NCBI RefSeq assembly: GCF_000585375.1
Contig: NZ_KK073874.1
Location: 6,664,894 to 6,728,893, forward strand
DNA: 64,000 bases
Reading direction: 5' to 3'
From: Cryptosporangium arvum DSM 44712
GTDB lineage: Bacteria; Actinomycetota; Actinomycetes; Mycobacteriales; Cryptosporangiaceae
Positions 35,070 through 42,405 of this stretch are shown piece by piece; positions within the stretch are counted from its first letter, which is position 1; every line of letters begins with the position of its first letter. A program made the position numbers and the translations under genes. The notes beneath the pieces are model-generated. The model saw only the letters and a program-made list of their open reading frames with translations, was not told where the DNA came from and made no database searches.

Positions 35070-35861
35070 GTGACGACCGGAGAGCCGGTACGCCAGCGGC
35101 CGGGGGCCTCGGTGAGCCGGTGGCCCAGCCCGATCTTCGTCGGATTGGTGCTGGCCACGGCGGTTTCCGGATGGGCGCTTTGGAACCGCAGCGGGCCGAC
35201 CGGCCTGACCGCGTTCGTGTTCGTCGCCTGCGCCTGGGTCGTGTCGCTCTGCCTGCACGAGTTCGCGCACGCGATGGTGGCGTTCCGGAGCGGCGACCGC
35301 ACGGTGGCCGAGCGCGGCTACCTCACGCTCGATCCGCTGAAGTACACCCACTTCGCCTACAGCATCCTGCTGCCGCTGTTGTTCGTGCTGCTCGGCGGCA
35401 TCGGCCTGCCCGGTGGGGCGGTGTTCATCGACCGCCGTTACCTGCGTAGCCGGCTCGCCAACAGCCTCGTCTCGCTCGCCGGGCCGATGACGAACATCCT
35501 GCTCGCTGCCGTCCTGGCGGTCGTGTTCACGACGTTCGCGCCGAACGACATGCTGCACGTGGAGTTCTGGGGCGCGTTCGCGTTCCTGACCTTCCTGCAG
35601 GTGACCGCGGCGGTGCTGAACTCGCTCCCGGTGCCGGGGCTGGACGGGTTCGGCGTGATCCAGCCCTACCTGTCGAACAAGGTGCTGCGGAAGGTCGCGC
35701 CGGTCGCGCCCTACGCGGTGCTGCTGCTGTTCGTGCTGCTGTGGATCCCGCCGGTGAACCAGGCGTTCTTCAGCATCGTGGGGTGGTTCCTGGCGCTGCT
35801 GGGCATCCCCGAGGTGTACATCGCCCTCGGGCAGAGGCTCTTCCAATTCTGGATGGGGTGA
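35070..35861 (+). CDS. Site-2-protease-family (M50) membrane protein
   Basis: A 263-aa membrane protein with about six helices. The zinc motif HExxH is 'LHEFAHAMVAF' in the second helix, and the distal aspartate region is 'NSLPVPGLDGFGVIQPY', equivalent to the LDG motif of M50 proteases. 'SLAGPMTNILLA' is also typical. No PDZ domain is present, so this is the small SpoIVFB-like type. Members cut membrane-embedded anti-sigma factors or other regulators; a target is not shown, although anti-sigma genes lie close by. The GTG at 35070 has a GGGAG site. It is followed by 57 bases and then a short leader ORF. Confidence 0.87.
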   Translation: MTTGEPVRQRPGASVSRWPSPIFVGLVLATAVSGWALWNRSGPTGLTAFVFVACAWVVSLCLHEFAHAMVAFRSGDRTVAERGYLTLDPLKYTHFAYSILLPLLFVLLGGIGLPGGAVFIDRRYLRSRLANSLVSLAGPMTNILLAAVLAVVFTTFAPNDMLHVEFWGAFAFLTFLQVTAAVLNSLPVPGLDGFGVIQPYLSNKVLRKVAPVAPYAVLLLFVLLWIPPVNQAFFSIVGWFLALLGIPEVYIALGQRLFQFWMG

Positions 35862-35918
35862 AATCTCCATCCTGGGATCGAATTCTGGGTCTACTGAGAG
35901 AAAGATAGGGGAGGCACG

Positions 35919-35954
35919 ATGACGGTCCGTTACGCGATTAGACTGCCCGCGTGA
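35919..35954 (+). CDS. Possible 11-aa leader peptide
   Basis: ATG at 35919 follows a strong GGGGAGG site (35908-35914). The frame encodes MTVRYAIRLPA and stops at 35952-35954. Its stop overlaps a GTG that opens the next short frame. It is upstream of the STAS gene and is probably a regulatory uORF, if real. Confidence 0.35.
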   Translation: MTVRYAIRLPA

Positions 35955-36046
35955 CCGATCCCGGGGACCGGCAGCAGGACAGGCAAGAATCGGGAACCGT
36001 AGAGGAAGGTCGGGTTCCATGCGTGAGCGTCAGGGTCGGGCCGTAG
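35951..36046 (+). CDS. Possible 31-aa coupled ORF overlapping the STAS gene start
   Basis: The GTG at 35951 shares GTGA with the stop of the 11-aa ORF. It runs 31 codons ('VTDPGDRQQDRQESGT...') to TAG at 36044-36046, passing the STAS start at 36019 in another frame. Ribosomes on it would open or compete for the STAS ribosome site. The product is not recognised. Confidence 0.25.
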   Translation: MTDPGDRQQDRQESGTVEEGRVPCVSVRVGP

Positions 36047-36447
36047 GGGCGAGGAGCGCCGCCCGGTCCAAGCCGGAGAGTTTCGGCCGGCTGCGGGTCA
36101 CCGTCGACGACCGCGAGCACTACGCCTTGGTCACCGTCGCCGGCGAGGTCGACGTCACCACCGGCTCGCAGCTGCGTGATCCGCTGCACGAGCTGGTCGA
36201 GCAGCGCAAGCACCGGCACGTCGTCGATCTGCGCGAAGTCACCTTTCTCGACTCGACCGGGCTCGGCATCCTGGTCAGTGACCACAAGAGACTGCGCGAC
36301 CGCGACGGCTCCCTGCACGTCGTGGTCACCACGCCCGGCATCGTCGCCCGGGTCTTCCGCCTGACCGGCGTGGACCGCGTGGTCCCGCTCGTGACCACGA
36401 TCGAGGACGCCGAGAAGGCCCTGGGCCTGAGCGCGGCCGGCGGCTGA
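36019..36447 (+). CDS. STAS-domain anti-sigma factor antagonist
   Basis: A 142-aa single-domain protein with a basic N-terminal tail of about 25 residues. The STAS core shows 'YALVTVAGEVDVTTGSQLRD' and the phospho-serine loop 'TFLDSTGLGILV' (Ser in DSTG). Such proteins bind an anti-sigma kinase when unphosphorylated and so free the sigma factor. It is convergent with the HATPase anti-sigma-like gene at 36498, a likely partner. A GGAAGG site lies 9 bases before the ATG. The two upstream short ORFs may control translation. Confidence 0.87.
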   Translation: MRERQGRAVGARSAARSKPESFGRLRVTVDDREHYALVTVAGEVDVTTGSQLRDPLHELVEQRKHRHVVDLREVTFLDSTGLGILVSDHKRLRDRDGSLHVVVTTPGIVARVFRLTGVDRVVPLVTTIEDAEKALGLSAAGG

Positions 36448-36450
36448 CAA

Positions 36451-36494
36451 CCGGGCCCGCGACGGCTAGGTCCGCCTAGCCGTCGTAGGCCCGG
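36451..36494. terminator. Bidirectional terminator between STAS and PP2C-like/HATPase genes
   Basis: CGACGGCTAGG (36460-36470) pairs with CCTAGCCGTCG (36475-36485) around TCCG; an outer CCGGGCC (36451-36457) pairs with GGCCCGG (36488-36494). The result is an 18-pair hairpin with a small internal loop between convergent genes. Confidence 0.75.
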
Positions 36495-36497
36495 GAG

Positions 36498-37691
36498 CTA
36501 GCCGGCCGCCTCGAGCGTCGGCTCGTTGGGCTCGTCGTCCGTGGTGCGCGGGGGTGCGTTCAGGTCGAACTCGGCCCAGACCGCCTTGCCGCCCGGCACC
36601 GCGCGGGCACCCCAGCGGGCCGCCACCCGGCGCACCAGGAACAGCCCGCGGCCGCTCTCGGCGTCGGCGTCGGCGATGCGTGGCCTTGGCATGGCCGGCT
36701 CGCGGTCGAACACCTCGATCACGATGCGGCTCGCCGAGCGGCGCAACCGCAGCTGTTCGGCCGCGCCGCCGTAGAGCAGCGCGTTCGCGACCAGCTCGGA
36801 GACCGCCAGCACGATGTCGTCACGCACCAGAGGCGTCAGCTGCCAGGTGCTGAGCACGCCGTAGCAGAACGCGCGCGCCCGGCGGGTGGGGTCCTCCCCC
36901 TCGCCGAGTTCCAGCTCGATCACCCGCACCGGCCCGACCGTCAGCCCGGTGGGCCACCCGGCGGCCAGCACGCTGCTGCCCGGAGCGGCGCCCACGACGA
37001 CGTCGGCGACCGCGACCGGGTCGTGCACACCCGTGCCCAGCGCGCCGGCGACCGCGGGGGCCACCGCGTCGACGGCCGCGGACCGCCGGTGGGTGTCGAG
37101 CGAGAAGCCGCCGACGGCGTACTCCTCGTCGTCGGCGAGCGCACCCGGCAGCGCCACGACGACGCTCCCGCCCGGCGGGATCGCCACGGTCTGCTCGCCG
37201 TAGGACGCGTTCATGCTGACGAATCCGCCCAGCGGGCCACCCTCCGGCGCGGGCGGCGCCACCGCCGCCCCCTTCACCGAGCAGATCACCGGCCCCGGGT
37301 GCCCGGCCTGGGCGAAGCAGAACGCCCCGTCCACCGGGTCGAACACCCCGTAGAGCAGGCGGGCGCGGAACGGCTCCTCCCACTCGGCCACCAGGCCGTC
37401 GAGCTGCCCCAGCGCCTCGGCGGGCGCCAGATCGACCCGGGCCATCGCCCGGACCGCCATCCGCAACTGCCCGGCGAACCGCACGGCCGCGTCGACGCTC
37501 GGCGCGGTGCCGTCCGCGAGCACGCGCCCGGAGATCAGCACCGTGCGGCCCGCGGCCGCGGGCAGTGCCTCGCACCACGCGCTCGGATCGGCGACCCGGC
37601 GTTCGACCACCAGGTCACCGTCGGCCGGGGCGTCCAGGGAGGGCACGGGGCTGCCCGACAGCGTCGGCGAGACTGCGTCGACCGGCGTCAT
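36498..37691 (-). CDS. SpoIIE-like pseudophosphatase fused to an anti-sigma HATPase
   Basis: A 397-aa cytoplasmic regulator. Residues about 20-240 follow the SpoIIE/PP2C-phosphatase pattern ('GQLRMAVRAMARVDLAPAEA', 'FCFAQAGHPGPVICSV'), but the metal-binding motifs are lost: GDVxGHG appears as 'ISGRVLADG' and YTDG as 'ALPGALADD'. Residues about 270-385 are a HATPase_c_2 (RsbW-like) domain with N box 'SELVANALLYG' and 'ESGRGLFLVRRV'. It would bind or phosphorylate a STAS protein and perhaps hold a sigma factor. The ATG at 37691 overlaps the stop of a 13-codon upstream ORF. It is convergent with the STAS gene. Confidence 0.8.
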   Translation of the reverse strand: MTPVDAVSPTLSGSPVPSLDAPADGDLVVERRVADPSAWCEALPAAAGRTVLISGRVLADGTAPSVDAAVRFAGQLRMAVRAMARVDLAPAEALGQLDGLVAEWEEPFRARLLYGVFDPVDGAFCFAQAGHPGPVICSVKGAAVAPPAPEGGPLGGFVSMNASYGEQTVAIPPGGSVVVALPGALADDEEYAVGGFSLDTHRRSAAVDAVAPAVAGALGTGVHDPVAVADVVVGAAPGSSVLAAGWPTGLTVGPVRVIELELGEGEDPTRRARAFCYGVLSTWQLTPLVRDDIVLAVSELVANALLYGGAAEQLRLRRSASRIVIEVFDREPAMPRPRIADADAESGRGLFLVRRVAARWGARAVPGGKAVWAEFDLNAPPRTTDDEPNEPTLEAAG

Positions 37692-37729
37692 GATCGCGCT
37701 CCGTGCACGGCCAACTCGCCACTGGTCAT
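37688..37729 (-). CDS. Possible 13-aa leader peptide coupled to the HATPase gene
   Basis: ATG at 37729 follows an AGGAGGAG site by about 9 bases and encodes MTSGELAVHGARS; its stop forms ATGA with the start of the downstream gene. This layout suggests translational coupling. The rest of the gap up to 37959 has one 7-bp hairpin (CCGTGAC/GTCACGG, 37873-37892) and no gene. Confidence 0.4.
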   Translation of the reverse strand: MTSGELAVHGARS

Positions 37730-37959
37730 GGTCAGGGTCTCCTCCTGTACCGAGCGTGTTCTCACGCCGACCTCCGGTTGCCACCCAGCCTAATGGCCCG
37801 CGCCGGCGAACCTGTCGGACGTCCCCCGCCCGGCCGACCGACCGAGCCGTCCGTTTGGAGGCCGCGTGCCCGCCGTGACCGCTGCGTCACGGAGGGAACG
37901 GCTCGGATTATCCTCGCCGAGACCGCCCGTGCAAGAGCCCTCCACGCGTTCGCACCCGT

Positions 37960-38901
37960 TCAACGACGCGGCAGCGCCGGGCGTTCACGGGTGAGCAGAT
38001 CGAGAAACAGATCACCGTCGTCGGCCGCGCGCGCCAGCACGTCGCCGAACGTGAACACGAGCTCCTCCGGGCGTTCGCAGGCAGCCACCTCGTCCCACCG
38101 CAACGGGGTGGAGACGGTCGGCGCGGGCCGCGCCCGCAGGGAGTACGGCGCGACCGTGGTCTTCGCGGTGTTGTTCTGGCTCCAGTCGATGAACACCTTG
38201 CCGGGGCGCACGGCGCGGCGCATGACCGACGTCACCCGGGTGGGGTCCTCGTGTTCGAGCTGCTGGGCGACGGCCTTCGCGTAGTCCGACGTGCGCCCGG
38301 GCTCGGCCGGCTTGATCGCCGCGTAGACCTGCATGCCCTTGGAACCCGACGTTTTGGCCACCGCGGTCAGCCCGTCGTCGTCGAGCACCTCACGCAGGCG
38401 CAGCGCGACCGCACAGCACTCGACGACGGTGGCCGGCGCGCCCGGATCGAGGTCGAACACCAGCAGATCGGTGCCGCGGACGCCGCCGCGCGGGCCGACC
38501 TGCCACTGCGGGACGTGCAGCTCGAGCGAGGCGAGGTTGGCCAGCCAGACCAGCGTGGCCAGCGCGTCGCCGTCGTCCGGCGGCAGCACGACGTAGTCGA
38601 TCTCGTCGCGGTTCTTCGTGCTGCCGGGGGCGGGCAACCGTTCGGTGCGGACCCAGTCGGCCGCCCCGTTCGGCACGTTCTTGGCGAAGAAGCCCTGGCC
38701 CGCGACACCCTCGGGGTACCGCTTGAGAGAAAGCGGACGACCTGCCAAATGAGGTATCAGAACGGGCGCGATCCGCGAGTAATAGTCGATCACCTCGCCT
38801 TTCGTGGTACCCGTCTCCGGGTAGAGAATCTTGGAGAGGTTCGACAAAGCGAGCTGACGTCCGGCCACGGCGACCGTGGTCGTTCCCGAAGCTTTCGCCA
38901 C
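37960..38901 (-). CDS. ligD: LigD-type NHEJ DNA polymerase/primase domain protein
   Basis: A 313-aa stand-alone LigD polymerase domain of the archaeo-eukaryal primase family. It starts 'VAKASGTTTVAVAGRQLALSN' and includes 'LSLKRYPEGV', the catalytic pair Asp150-x-Asp152 ('LLVFDLDPG') and the third Asp region 'VFIDWSQNN'. It fills gaps with ribonucleotides or deoxynucleotides at double-strand breaks. No ligase or nuclease domain is fused, so a separate ligase must seal ends. The GTG at 38901 has a GGAGG site 7 bases upstream. It is divergent from ku across 82 bases, the typical NHEJ layout. Confidence 0.9.
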   Translation of the reverse strand: MAKASGTTTVAVAGRQLALSNLSKILYPETGTTKGEVIDYYSRIAPVLIPHLAGRPLSLKRYPEGVAGQGFFAKNVPNGAADWVRTERLPAPGSTKNRDEIDYVVLPPDDGDALATLVWLANLASLELHVPQWQVGPRGGVRGTDLLVFDLDPGAPATVVECCAVALRLREVLDDDGLTAVAKTSGSKGMQVYAAIKPAEPGRTSDYAKAVAQQLEHEDPTRVTSVMRRAVRPGKVFIDWSQNNTAKTTVAPYSLRARPAPTVSTPLRWDEVAACERPEELVFTFGDVLARAADDGDLFLDLLTRERPALPRR

Positions 38902-38983
38902 GCCGACACCTCCACGCTGGACTTCCCCCCGGCGGTAAACGCAGAGTGGATTCGAGCACATTTACCCACAGGGGGCACCAGCC

Positions 38984-39955
38984 ATGCGTGCGATCTGGAA
39001 GGGCGTCGTCTCGTTCGGGCTCGTCACGATCCCGATCAAGCTGTTCTCCGCCACCGAGCAACACGACGTCCAGCTCCGGCAGGTCCACGCGGCCGACGGC
39101 GGCCGCATCCGTTACCGGCGGGTGTGCGAGGCCGAGGGCGTGGAGGTCCCCTACAGCGAGATCGCCAAGGGGTACGAGCTGCCCGACGGGCAGGTCGTCG
39201 TCCTCGACGACGCCGATTTCGAGAACCTGCCGATCGCCTCCGGGCGCAACATCGACGTGCAGAAGTTCGTCCCGACCGAGCAGGTCGACGGCCTGTACCT
39301 GTCCAAGGGCTACTTCCTGCAGGCCGACGGGCCGGGCGCGAAGCCGTACGTCCTGCTCCGCGAGGCGCTGGAGAAAGCGGGCACGGTCGCGCTGGTGAAG
39401 GTCGCGCTCCGGCAGCGCGAGGCGCTGGCGCTGCTGCGCCCCTACGGCGAGGTACTGCTGCTGCAGACGATGCTCTGGCCGGACGAGATCCGCGACCCGG
39501 CCGAGCTGGCTCCGGACTCCGACATCGCGGTCCGCCCGCAGGAGATGCAGATGGCGGAGTCCTACATCCAGACGCTCACCGGCGACCTCGACATGGACGA
39601 GTTCACCGACGACTACGCGGTGGCGCTCCGCGAGGTCGTGGACGCCAAGATCCAGGGCCACGAGGTGGAGCAGCCGGAGGCCCCGGCCGAGGGTGGCGGC
39701 GCCGTGCTGGACCTGATGGCCGCGCTGGAGGCCAGCGTGGCCGAGGCCAAGCGGGCGCGCGGCGAGACCGTGGAGGAGAGCCGCCCGGCGGCCAAGAAGG
39801 CGCCGGCGAAGAAGGCCGCACCCCGCAAGGCGGCGCCGAAGAAGGCCACCACGGCCAAGAAAGCCCCGGCGAAGACCGCGGCGAAGAAGACCGCGGCGAA
39901 GTCGACGGCCAAGAAAACCGCCACGAAGGGCACAAGCCAGCGCAAGACCGCTTGA
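38984..39955 (+). CDS. ku: Ku protein, non-homologous end joining
   Basis: A 323-aa bacterial Ku. Residues 1-260 are the ring-forming core ('MRAIWKGVVSFGLVTIPIKL', 'LDDADFENLPIASGRNIDV', 'VDGLYLSKGYFLQAD'). The end, from about residue 270, is a Lys/Ala/Pro/Thr tail with repeated AKK and KKAP units, a histone-like extension known from actinobacterial Ku that increases DNA binding. It binds double-strand ends and recruits LigD. It is divergent from the LigD polymerase gene. The gap between them has no clear sigma-70 promoter. Confidence 0.93.
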   Translation: MRAIWKGVVSFGLVTIPIKLFSATEQHDVQLRQVHAADGGRIRYRRVCEAEGVEVPYSEIAKGYELPDGQVVVLDDADFENLPIASGRNIDVQKFVPTEQVDGLYLSKGYFLQADGPGAKPYVLLREALEKAGTVALVKVALRQREALALLRPYGEVLLLQTMLWPDEIRDPAELAPDSDIAVRPQEMQMAESYIQTLTGDLDMDEFTDDYAVALREVVDAKIQGHEVEQPEAPAEGGGAVLDLMAALEASVAEAKRARGETVEESRPAAKKAPAKKAAPRKAAPKKATTAKKAPAKTAAKKTAAKSTAKKTATKGTSQRKTA

Positions 39956-40049
39956 GTCACTGCGGTTTACTCCCGAGTGCCTTCCGGCCTCTGCCGCAGC
40001 GATGCGGCGTCCGGGCTAGGGTTCAGGGCAGCGATGGAGGGAGTACGTA

Positions 40050-40472
40050 ATGGTCGACCCCGCTGGTTCGGCGGTCCCGCAGCGAAACGGTGCCGCGACC
40101 GGTGCGCTCGGAGACGCGACGGACGCGGTTCTGTCGGTGGAACAGGTTCCACCGTCGGACGACGGGCGGCAGGTAGTACGGGTCGGCGGCGAGATCGACA
40201 TGCTCACCGCACCCCGGCTCCGTGACGCCCTGACGCCGGTCGTGGCGATACCCGGTTCGGACGTGGTGCTGGATCTCGACGCGGTGACGTTCCTCGGCTC
40301 GAACGGCCTGGGCGTCCTCGTGGAGCTCTCCCAGCAGGCCGAGACGGTCGGGACGAAGTTCCGGCTGGTCTGCGCGAACCGTACGGTGAGCCGCCCGCTC
40401 ACTCTCACCGGCCTGGACCAGGTGCTCGACTTCTACGAGTCGTACACCGATCTGCCGCCGGCCGGGAGCTGA
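40050..40472 (+). CDS. STAS-domain anti-sigma factor antagonist
   Basis: A 140-aa STAS protein with an N-terminal extension of about 35 residues. The core is 'RQVVRVGGEIDMLTAPRLRD' and the phospho-loop 'TFLGSNGLGVLV', with Ser in GSNG. It is a second RsbV-like antagonist and a likely partner of the RsbW-SigF pair 1.5 kb away. The ATG follows GGAGGGAG. It differs from the STAS protein at 36019 at the loop (DSTG there, GSNG here), so the two may serve different kinases. A strong hairpin follows the stop. Confidence 0.87.
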   Translation: MVDPAGSAVPQRNGAATGALGDATDAVLSVEQVPPSDDGRQVVRVGGEIDMLTAPRLRDALTPVVAIPGSDVVLDLDAVTFLGSNGLGVLVELSQQAETVGTKFRLVCANRTVSRPLTLTGLDQVLDFYESYTDLPPAGS

Positions 40473-40494
40473 GCTCGGTCCTCGGGCGTTTTGT

Positions 40495-40529
40495 CACCGA
40501 TGCCACGGGCAAACCCTGTGGCATCGGTG
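40495..40529 (+). terminator. Hairpin between STAS and chaB-like genes
   Basis: CACCGATGCCAC (40495-40506) and GTGGCATCGGTG (40518-40529) pair perfectly; GGG/CCT extends this to 15 pairs with one G-U and a CAAAC loop. No T-run follows. The hairpin lies before the chaB-like ribosome site, so it could also shape that leader. Confidence 0.65.
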
Positions 40530-40551
40530 TATTCGTCCCGAGGAGGTAGTG

Positions 40552-40953
40552 ATGCCCGGCCGTCAGGAGTTGCCGTCCACGCTCAAACGCTCGCCGAAGA
40601 AGGCGCAGGAGACGTGGATCCAGACGCACGACTCGGCCGTCGAGCAGTACGGCGAGGGCGAACGGGCCCACCGCACCGCGTTCGGTTCGGTCAAGCACTC
40701 GTTCGAGAAGGTCGGCGACCACTGGGAGCCGAAGAAGCGCAAAGGCCCTTCCGACAAGCAGTCGGAGAAGACCGGCGCGGCCGCCCGGCGCGGCGGCAAG
40801 ACCGAGGAGGGCGTCGACGCCAACGCGTCGAAGACCCATCTGCGTGAGGTCGCCCGCAGGCTCGAGATCCGCGGTCGCTCGACGATGACCAAGAGCGAAC
40901 TCGTCGACGCGATCAAGAAGGCCAACCGCAGGAAGACGGCCGCCGCACGCTGA
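40552..40953 (+). CDS. ChaB-family protein with C-terminal Rho-N/SAP-like helical motif
   Basis: A 133-aa basic protein. Residues 1-65 match ChaB ('LPSTLKRSPKKAQETWIQTH', 'AHRTAFGSVKHSFEKVGDHW'), a small protein linked in name to cation transport though its true role is unclear. Residues about 95-127 ('KTHLREVARRLEIRGRSTMT' then 'KSELVDAIKKA') form a Rho-N or SAP-like helix-extended-helix likely to bind nucleic acid. Such fusions are common in actinobacteria and often occur with stress sigma genes. The ATG at 40552 lies 5 bases after AGGAGG; a GTG one codon earlier is also possible. Confidence 0.82.
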   Translation: MPGRQELPSTLKRSPKKAQETWIQTHDSAVEQYGEGERAHRTAFGSVKHSFEKVGDHWEPKKRKGPSDKQSEKTGAAARRGGKTEEGVDANASKTHLREVARRLEIRGRSTMTKSELVDAIKKANRRKTAAAR

Positions 40954-40954
40954 A

Positions 40955-40986
40955 AAGGCGGGGCTCCTCGAGAGGGGCCCCGCCTT
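40955..40986. terminator. Bidirectional terminator after chaB-like gene
   Basis: AAGGCGGGGC (40955-40964) pairs with GCCCCGCCTT (40977-40986), and TCCT/AGAG... next to the loop brings it to about 14 pairs. A-rich and T-rich flanks suit both strands; the converging gene ends at 40997. Confidence 0.8.
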
Positions 40987-40996
40987 CAGCGTTCGT

Positions 40997-41281
40997 TCAT
41001 CGCCGGGCGCGGACCCGCCAGACGACCGTGACCAGCGTGAGCACGGTGAGCCCCGCGCCGACGCCGAGCAGCGCCGGCCGGCTGAGCACCTGGTCCCGGC
41101 CGTTGCGCAGCAGCGGTCCCACCGAGGCGAGCGTGCCCTGGGCCCGCTGCGTGAGCTTTTCGGTCTGACGAGCGACCACGGCCTTCGGGCGGACCCGGCC
41201 CACCAACTCGTCCACGTCCCGCCGCAGTTGCTCGCGGGCGAACGCGATGTCGCGTTCTAAATCTTCCGGTCGCGGACCCAC
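40997..41281 (-). CDS. DUF3618-type small membrane protein
   Basis: A 94-aa protein. It begins 'VGPRPEDLERDIAFAREQLR' and 'RDVDELVGRVRPKAVVAR', the charged helical start typical of DUF3618, and ends with one membrane helix ('ALLGVGAGLTVLTLVTVVW') and 'RVRARR'. The GTG at 41281 has a GGAGG site 7 bases upstream and overlaps the end of the holin-like gene by 25 bases. The two are a common actinobacterial pair. The function is unknown; a role at the cell envelope is inferred from the topology. Confidence 0.8.
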   Translation of the reverse strand: MGPRPEDLERDIAFAREQLRRDVDELVGRVRPKAVVARQTEKLTQRAQGTLASVGPLLRNGRDQVLSRPALLGVGAGLTVLTLVTVVWRVRARR

Positions 41282-41700
41282 CGCACATCCTCCTTCACCG
41301 CTTCGATCGCCTGCGTCGGGACGGGCTTGACCCGGCGCAGGCGCAACGCACCGAACAGGCCGGCGATCCCCGCGATCAGCGCCCAGACCCCGGCGACGAT
41401 CAGCGCGGCCCAGTAACCGGCCATCACCTCGCGCAGCGCGTACACGGCGGCGAGGGAGAGCAGCGGCACGATCATCAGGCCGGCGGCCGCCGCGACGGCC
41501 AACCCGGCCACACCCGCGACGGCCTTCTTCGCTTCCTGGGCCACCTCGGCCTTCGCGAGCGCGATCTCGGCCTTGACCAGGCTCGAGACGCCCGCGGCGA
41601 CGTCGTTGACCAGCTGCCCGATCGAGGGTTCCCGGGCCCGCTCCACCGCCGGCCGCGGGGTGGACCCACTGTTGCTCCTGGTACTGGTATCCGACGTCAC
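41257..41700 (-). CDS. Phage-holin-family (DUF1469-type) membrane protein
   Basis: About 147 aa. A hydrophilic N-terminus ('SIGQLVNDVAAGVSSLVKAE' then 'IALAKAEVAQEAKKAV') precedes two membrane helices ('GLAVAAAAGLMIVPLLSLAA' and 'WAALIVAGVWALIAGIAGLF') and a basic tail. It matches the actinobacterial holin-superfamily III or DUF1469 proteins, which are chromosomal and not phage lysis genes. GGGGAGG precedes two adjacent GTG codons (41703 and 41700); I use the second. It is translated with the overlapping DUF3618 gene. Confidence 0.8.
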   Translation of the reverse strand: MTSDTSTRSNSGSTPRPAVERAREPSIGQLVNDVAAGVSSLVKAEIALAKAEVAQEAKKAVAGVAGLAVAAAAGLMIVPLLSLAAVYALREVMAGYWAALIVAGVWALIAGIAGLFGALRLRRVKPVPTQAIEAVKEDVRWVRDRKI

Positions 41701-41874
41701 CACTGCATCCTCCCCACCGCAGCCACCCGCCCGAACCGTGCCGGTCGAGGCGCGCACGCTGTACCCGCCAGCCAGCACCGTCAACCGGAACGTGCCAGGA
41801 ACCACCCTCCCACGGATCGGGCGCAATGCTCACCGCGTACGGCCCGACGCCCCGGCGAACCCGCGAGGGCGGTA

Positions 41875-41900
41875 GGTTCGGGCCTGCGAGGCCTGGGTAA
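41875..41900 (+). promoter_or_regulatory. Putative SigF-type promoter of the rsbW-sigF operon
   Basis: GGTTC (41875-41879), a 15-base spacer and GGGTAA (41895-41900) agree with the SigF/SigB promoter pattern. It lies 64 bases before the RsbW-like start, which would allow SigF to activate its own operon. Confidence 0.55.
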
Positions 41901-41964
41901 GGCCCGCGTGTGCGCCCCGGGTCCCCGCCCGGGGTTTTGGATGGAACAGCAAGGAGCGAGCTTG

Positions 41965-42405
41965 ATGGCGGTGCCCGAACGGACCAGCTCGGAGCCCGTT
42001 GAGGCCCCACCCGTTTCCGACGATGCGGGCAGCGACATCGAACTGACCCTGCCCGCCGACCCGGTGCACGTCCCCGTCGCGCGCGCGCTCGCCGCCGACC
42101 TGGCGGTCCGCCTCGACTACGACCTCGACGAGGTGTCCGACCTGCGGATGGCGGTCGACGAGGCGTGCGCGGAGCTGGTGGCCAAGGCCGCAGCGCCCGG
42201 CCGGCTGCGGTGCGTCTTCCGGGCCGACGAGCACGCGCTGCGGGTGTCGGTCTCGGCCACCACCAAGGACGGCACGGTGCCGGGCCAGAACACGTTCGGC
42301 TGGCGGGTGCTGACCGCGCTCGTCGACGAGGTGAAGACGTGGACCACCGACGGGAACGTCGTCCACATCCAGCTGGTCAAACACCGGCTCGAGGCGCACG
42401 CGTGA
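41965..42405 (+). CDS. Anti-sigma factor, RsbW/UsfX type
   Basis: A 146-aa GHKL-fold protein that resembles mycobacterial UsfX: 'DLRMAVDEACAELVAKAA' and 'FGWRVLTALVDEVKTW' correspond to motifs of that protein. The Mg2+-chelating Asn of SpoIIAB is replaced (ELV), as UsfX also varies there. It would bind SigF and release it when a STAS antagonist binds. The ATG at 41965 lies 8 bases after AAGGAG. Its stop forms GTGA with a 34-codon ORF which in turn overlaps sigF, so all three appear translationally coupled. Confidence 0.85.
   Translation: MAVPERTSSEPVEAPPVSDDAGSDIELTLPADPVHVPVARALAADLAVRLDYDLDEVSDLRMAVDEACAELVAKAAAPGRLRCVFRADEHALRVSVSATTKDGTVPGQNTFGWRVLTALVDEVKTWTTDGNVVHIQLVKHRLEAHA

Noticed and set aside
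38902-38983. SigF promoter facing ligD (GGGTAA on the minus strand near 38962)
   Set aside because: No GGWWT-type -35 occurs at the right spacing.
41257-41700. Prophage remnant suggested by the holin-family gene
   Set aside because: The gene is a chromosomal actinobacterial holin-superfamily member paired with DUF3618; no other phage genes are near.
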